Source: Temnopleurus reevesii (Eukaryota; Echinodermata; Echinoidea; Temnopleuroida; Temnopleuridae). From it: 64,000 nt of DNA. Both the position numbers and the translations under genes were made by a program. Where the stretch lies: contig BQKZ01000273.1 in assembly GCA_036244855.1 (NCBI GenBank), positions 145,796 to 209,795 of the forward strand. Direction: 5' to 3'. This document shows, in pieces, positions 61,504-64,000 of this stretch. The notes beneath the pieces are model-generated. The model saw nothing but the letters and a program-made list of their open reading frames with translations. It did no database searches and was not told the origin of the DNA. Each line of letters opens with the position of its first letter. Position 1 is the stretch's first letter.

Positions 61504-61584
61504 TTAACCAATTGACTACTAGAATCCAGGAAGTCCCTACACAAAATCTATGGGAATTACAAATTTCAATTATGAATGGGTTAA
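61504..61584. mobile_element. TTAA-flanked miniature element (81 bp)
   Basis: Begins TTAACCAATTGACTACTAG and ends AATGGGTTAA. Reversed, it aligns along its length with 43098-43171, sharing TCTATGGGAAT and GACTACT. TTAA at both outer edges suggests piggyBac-type mobilisation. Confidence 0.6.
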
Positions 61585-63441
61585 GACAAGAGTGGCTTGC
61601 TAAAAGGAAGAAGCTGATACACTAGCAAGGTGCATCATAATGGCTTGGGGTAGGGTGTAGAGTTACGGTCGGTCAGAGCAGTTCGTTTGAAATCGGAGGC
61701 GCGTGCAGATGGCATCGCTGCCTCATCCTCCAGGTGCCCTGTTATTGGTGGATTAGGAACAGGCTTTATTGTTAGTATTGAAGCACAGACTTTTTGTCAG
61801 TTGCTACACACAAACGGGTGTCTGCAGATGAAGGCTATGAGATTGGGCATCATGGGATTTTCACCAGAACTAATCTTGACAATACCCAAGACATCTTTTG
61901 AATCGGCTTGCTCAAAACTCTAGAAATACTTCATCAATGTATGGAACTAGTCTGTATCTGCAGACTATTTTGATGGAGTAAAGCACAGGCAAAGCAAAGC
62001 AAGGCCAAACTTGCTCTCACCTTACATAAAGCACAACATAGATTGTTAATGCTCCTAGGAGTAGCAAGGCTAAGACTGCATCATTGATGAAGAAGTCGAC
62101 ATGGAGATCAGGGGTTGTAGGCTGAAACCATCTTCACTCTTTGCTATTGATGATTTTACATTATAACTTTTCAAATTCACATGGAAACAAAAAACTTGGA
62201 GTAAGGTTTTTATACAAACTGTTTATATCAGTTTAAAAATTATTGTTGTAACTGGATTCATCAGTGATCAATTGGTACCGAGCTTCAACAAATTTCAAAC
62301 ATGTGGAGATACAATTTAGAAGTTCATAGGTAGTGAACATGTCATGATGGTCTTCACAAAGCATTTATAAATGACTGATTAAAAAAACCCCATTATCAAC
62401 TGACCATGCCAACATACAAACTTTTGCATAAGAGATCATCCCTTTGAGTTTCTCTAAATTAGCATGATGTCAAGCTGAAATATTGGAAAGGAAATATGGA
62501 TAATAATAGATGCAATTAATAAAGGTTGAATCATAGACTTACTTTGGGGAAATCTACTTGAACATAAAAATAAAATGGGGGAAATATTACCAGTTCTATT
62601 TTATGAGATTACCAATTTATTTCCCAACTAGTTAATTCACTTTGTTATTGAAGATGATTGCAATCATTTATGAATGATTTCATTGAATCTCCCTGGTGAT
62701 CTCTAAACAAGTAATGCATGAACAGCTGCTTATATTTGTTGTGCTTTTTGTTGCTATGTGAATAGCATGATCGTGTGGTTAATTGAAAGTTCTTTTGGAA
62801 ACGTTGCTCCTTATTTTCACCAAACTTTATTGTATTTTTGAAAATTCAGCTGCAAGTTGAAAACCCAGGGAGTCTGTCTCCACCATTACAATACTTTTGT
62901 TGATGCGCTATTGAAATCTGTGAAATTGAAAGTCTTATCTTTTTTTCTTTTTTTAAAGTTAGAAATCTGCTCATCTATAATTGTAACAAGGCATTATCAA
63001 ATTCTGTCACTTTTATAGGGGAGTGAGTAAATAGGCTTTTAATAAGGATGTTATAATGCCTGATCAGAAAGAGGCTAACACTTTGAAAAATCTGCACTTG
63101 GCCGTTTGATTTAAACGGTGCGTCACCATGCAAAAATGATTAGTAGACCTGTGCATTACGCTAATCTGTAGGCCTCTCACTCCTCGTCCATGTAATCCAT
63201 TTGTTTGCAGTGCTCGTACAGACTCACTTATATGAAATAATCTTGTTAGGCGTTAATTCTGTTTGGTACCAATCCTCACTATCACAATGCTCAGCTGAGC
63301 TGAAAAAATTGGGAGCAACTCTGCAAATGTCATTGCACTTTTTTTTCCGAACGTAGATTGTACAAACGTGCAATGGCACATTGCATGTAAAGGTATAGAG
63401 CCAATTTGTGTTTTCATTGGTGTGGGAGGGAGAAGGTGGTA

Positions 63442-63455
63442 GTTGTCATGGTTAC
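63442..63455. promoter_or_regulatory. RFX X-box-like motif
   Basis: GTTGTCATGGTTAC matches the symmetrical X-box (GTTGCCATGGYAAC) at 12 of 14 positions, in a G-rich, repeat-free block at about 63420-63580. A TTAATTAG homeodomain-type core follows near 63505. Regulatory role is inference. Confidence 0.25.
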
Positions 63456-64000
63456 GAGATGAAGCAATGAAAGTGTGGATGTGTGGATGAGGGTTTCTAA
63501 GCGTTAATTAGACATGCATGATGTGTGATTGGAAGTTCAAGGCTGCGGAATCTTAAGAGTACACGATAGGTATTATGATCCGGATATTGATTTGTCATTA
63601 AAAAATAATACTAGACTTCGGATGTGACGTGATCATGGAGGAATCTCTCTTGTGATGTAAAGTTGCACTTTGTTCAAGTTTTAGCCTTCTATTCAGGAGT
63701 TTTTTGCTGCAGATAATTGAATTTGCAAGACATTTTTGTTTTAATCATATTGATAGCACTGATCTATATTGTGATAATTTGTCAGTTTATTATTCAATGT
63801 AGATGGTTTTGAATATTTTTAATGAAAAATCTTGTTAAGTACATATAGATTCCAATTTAGACTAAGTTCCATGAACAAACATTTAAAACAGTGAGTTTTT
63901 ATTGACTTTCCAATTTTTGTCTAATGACAAGCTCTTGTCAAGGTTATTGTGAAACATATCAGCATATAACTTTTGGTGAAATTGTACCGTTGGGTTTTTT

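Larger units (their letters stand above)
38732..64000 (+). other. INO80 intron and/or 3' flank, no confident exon
   Basis: After the donor GTAAGT at 38732 I found no exon encoding the Ser/Pro-rich end of INO80. Two acceptor-plus-stop candidates (41946-42025 and 63211-63356) fit the phase but not the sequence, and are discussed under findings. The mobile elements and repeats of this span are listed separately. The remaining blocks (about 39.5-41, 41.2-42.7, 43.2-44.7, 45.5-47.6, 47.9-53.2, 54.1-55.2, 56.4-59.3 and 60.5-64.0 kb) are AT-rich DNA with short open frames I do not consider real. Confidence 0.6.

Noticed and set aside
61687..61923. 78-codon ORF in a slightly G+C-richer stretch
   Set aside because: No recognisable motif, no in-frame acceptor supporting an exon, and no phase link to INO80.

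Overview
This is an animal nuclear genome window, most likely from an echinoderm and probably a sea urchin. It is AT-rich and intron-rich, has no long open reading frames, and is full of short repeats. The sea urchin guess rests on two things I recognise from memory: a tRNA-headed SINE at about 21.45-21.65 kb that looks like the urchin SURF-type SINEs, and foldback MITEs with GGG-TGTTTCA-type ends common in urchin DNA. No database search was possible.

The only host gene I can support is the 3' part of INO80, the ATPase of the INO80 chromatin-remodelling complex, on the + strand. Five exons can be chained in phase: 4851-4953, 5277-5368, 5818-5934, 31255-31384 and 38531-38731. They total 643 nt, about 214 codons. 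Every junction is GT-AG and all five donors read GTAAGT. The encoded peptide runs from just after the helicase core through the basic and acidic C-terminal tail, and matches the order of conserved blocks in human INO80. The first exons of the gene lie upstream of the window. The stop codon is either downstream of 38731 in a small exon I cannot identify, or beyond the window.

Nearly everything else is intron or flank. 1-4850 is probably intron. 5935-31254 is one intron of about 25.3 kb, holding a palindrome-bearing tandem array (about 6.46-8.52 kb), a TA-flanked MITE (12.1 kb), a GAT microsatellite (13.5 kb), a pyrimidine tract (15.1-15.65 kb), a SINE (21.45 kb), a divergent tandem array (21.65-22.2 kb) and a 5'-truncated L2-type LINE that split one copy of a tandem duplication (24.6-26.2 kb). 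31385-38530 is a 7.1 kb intron with a MITE and SINE directly behind the donor and a purine-rich duplication. 38732-64000 is intron or intergenic DNA with three TTAA-flanked miniature elements, a foldback and CpG-rich duplication (44.75-45.48 kb), a decayed reverse transcriptase fragment, another foldback MITE (55.3 kb) and a two-monomer higher-order tandem array (59.4-60.4 kb).

Several stretches of 150-400 bp are richer in G+C and free of visible repeats, some with clear homeodomain, POU or SOX-like motifs. They are candidate regulatory elements, which is inference only. I found no tRNA, rRNA, CRISPR array or prokaryotic-type gene. No novel protein system is visible; the most unusual material is the structured repeats.
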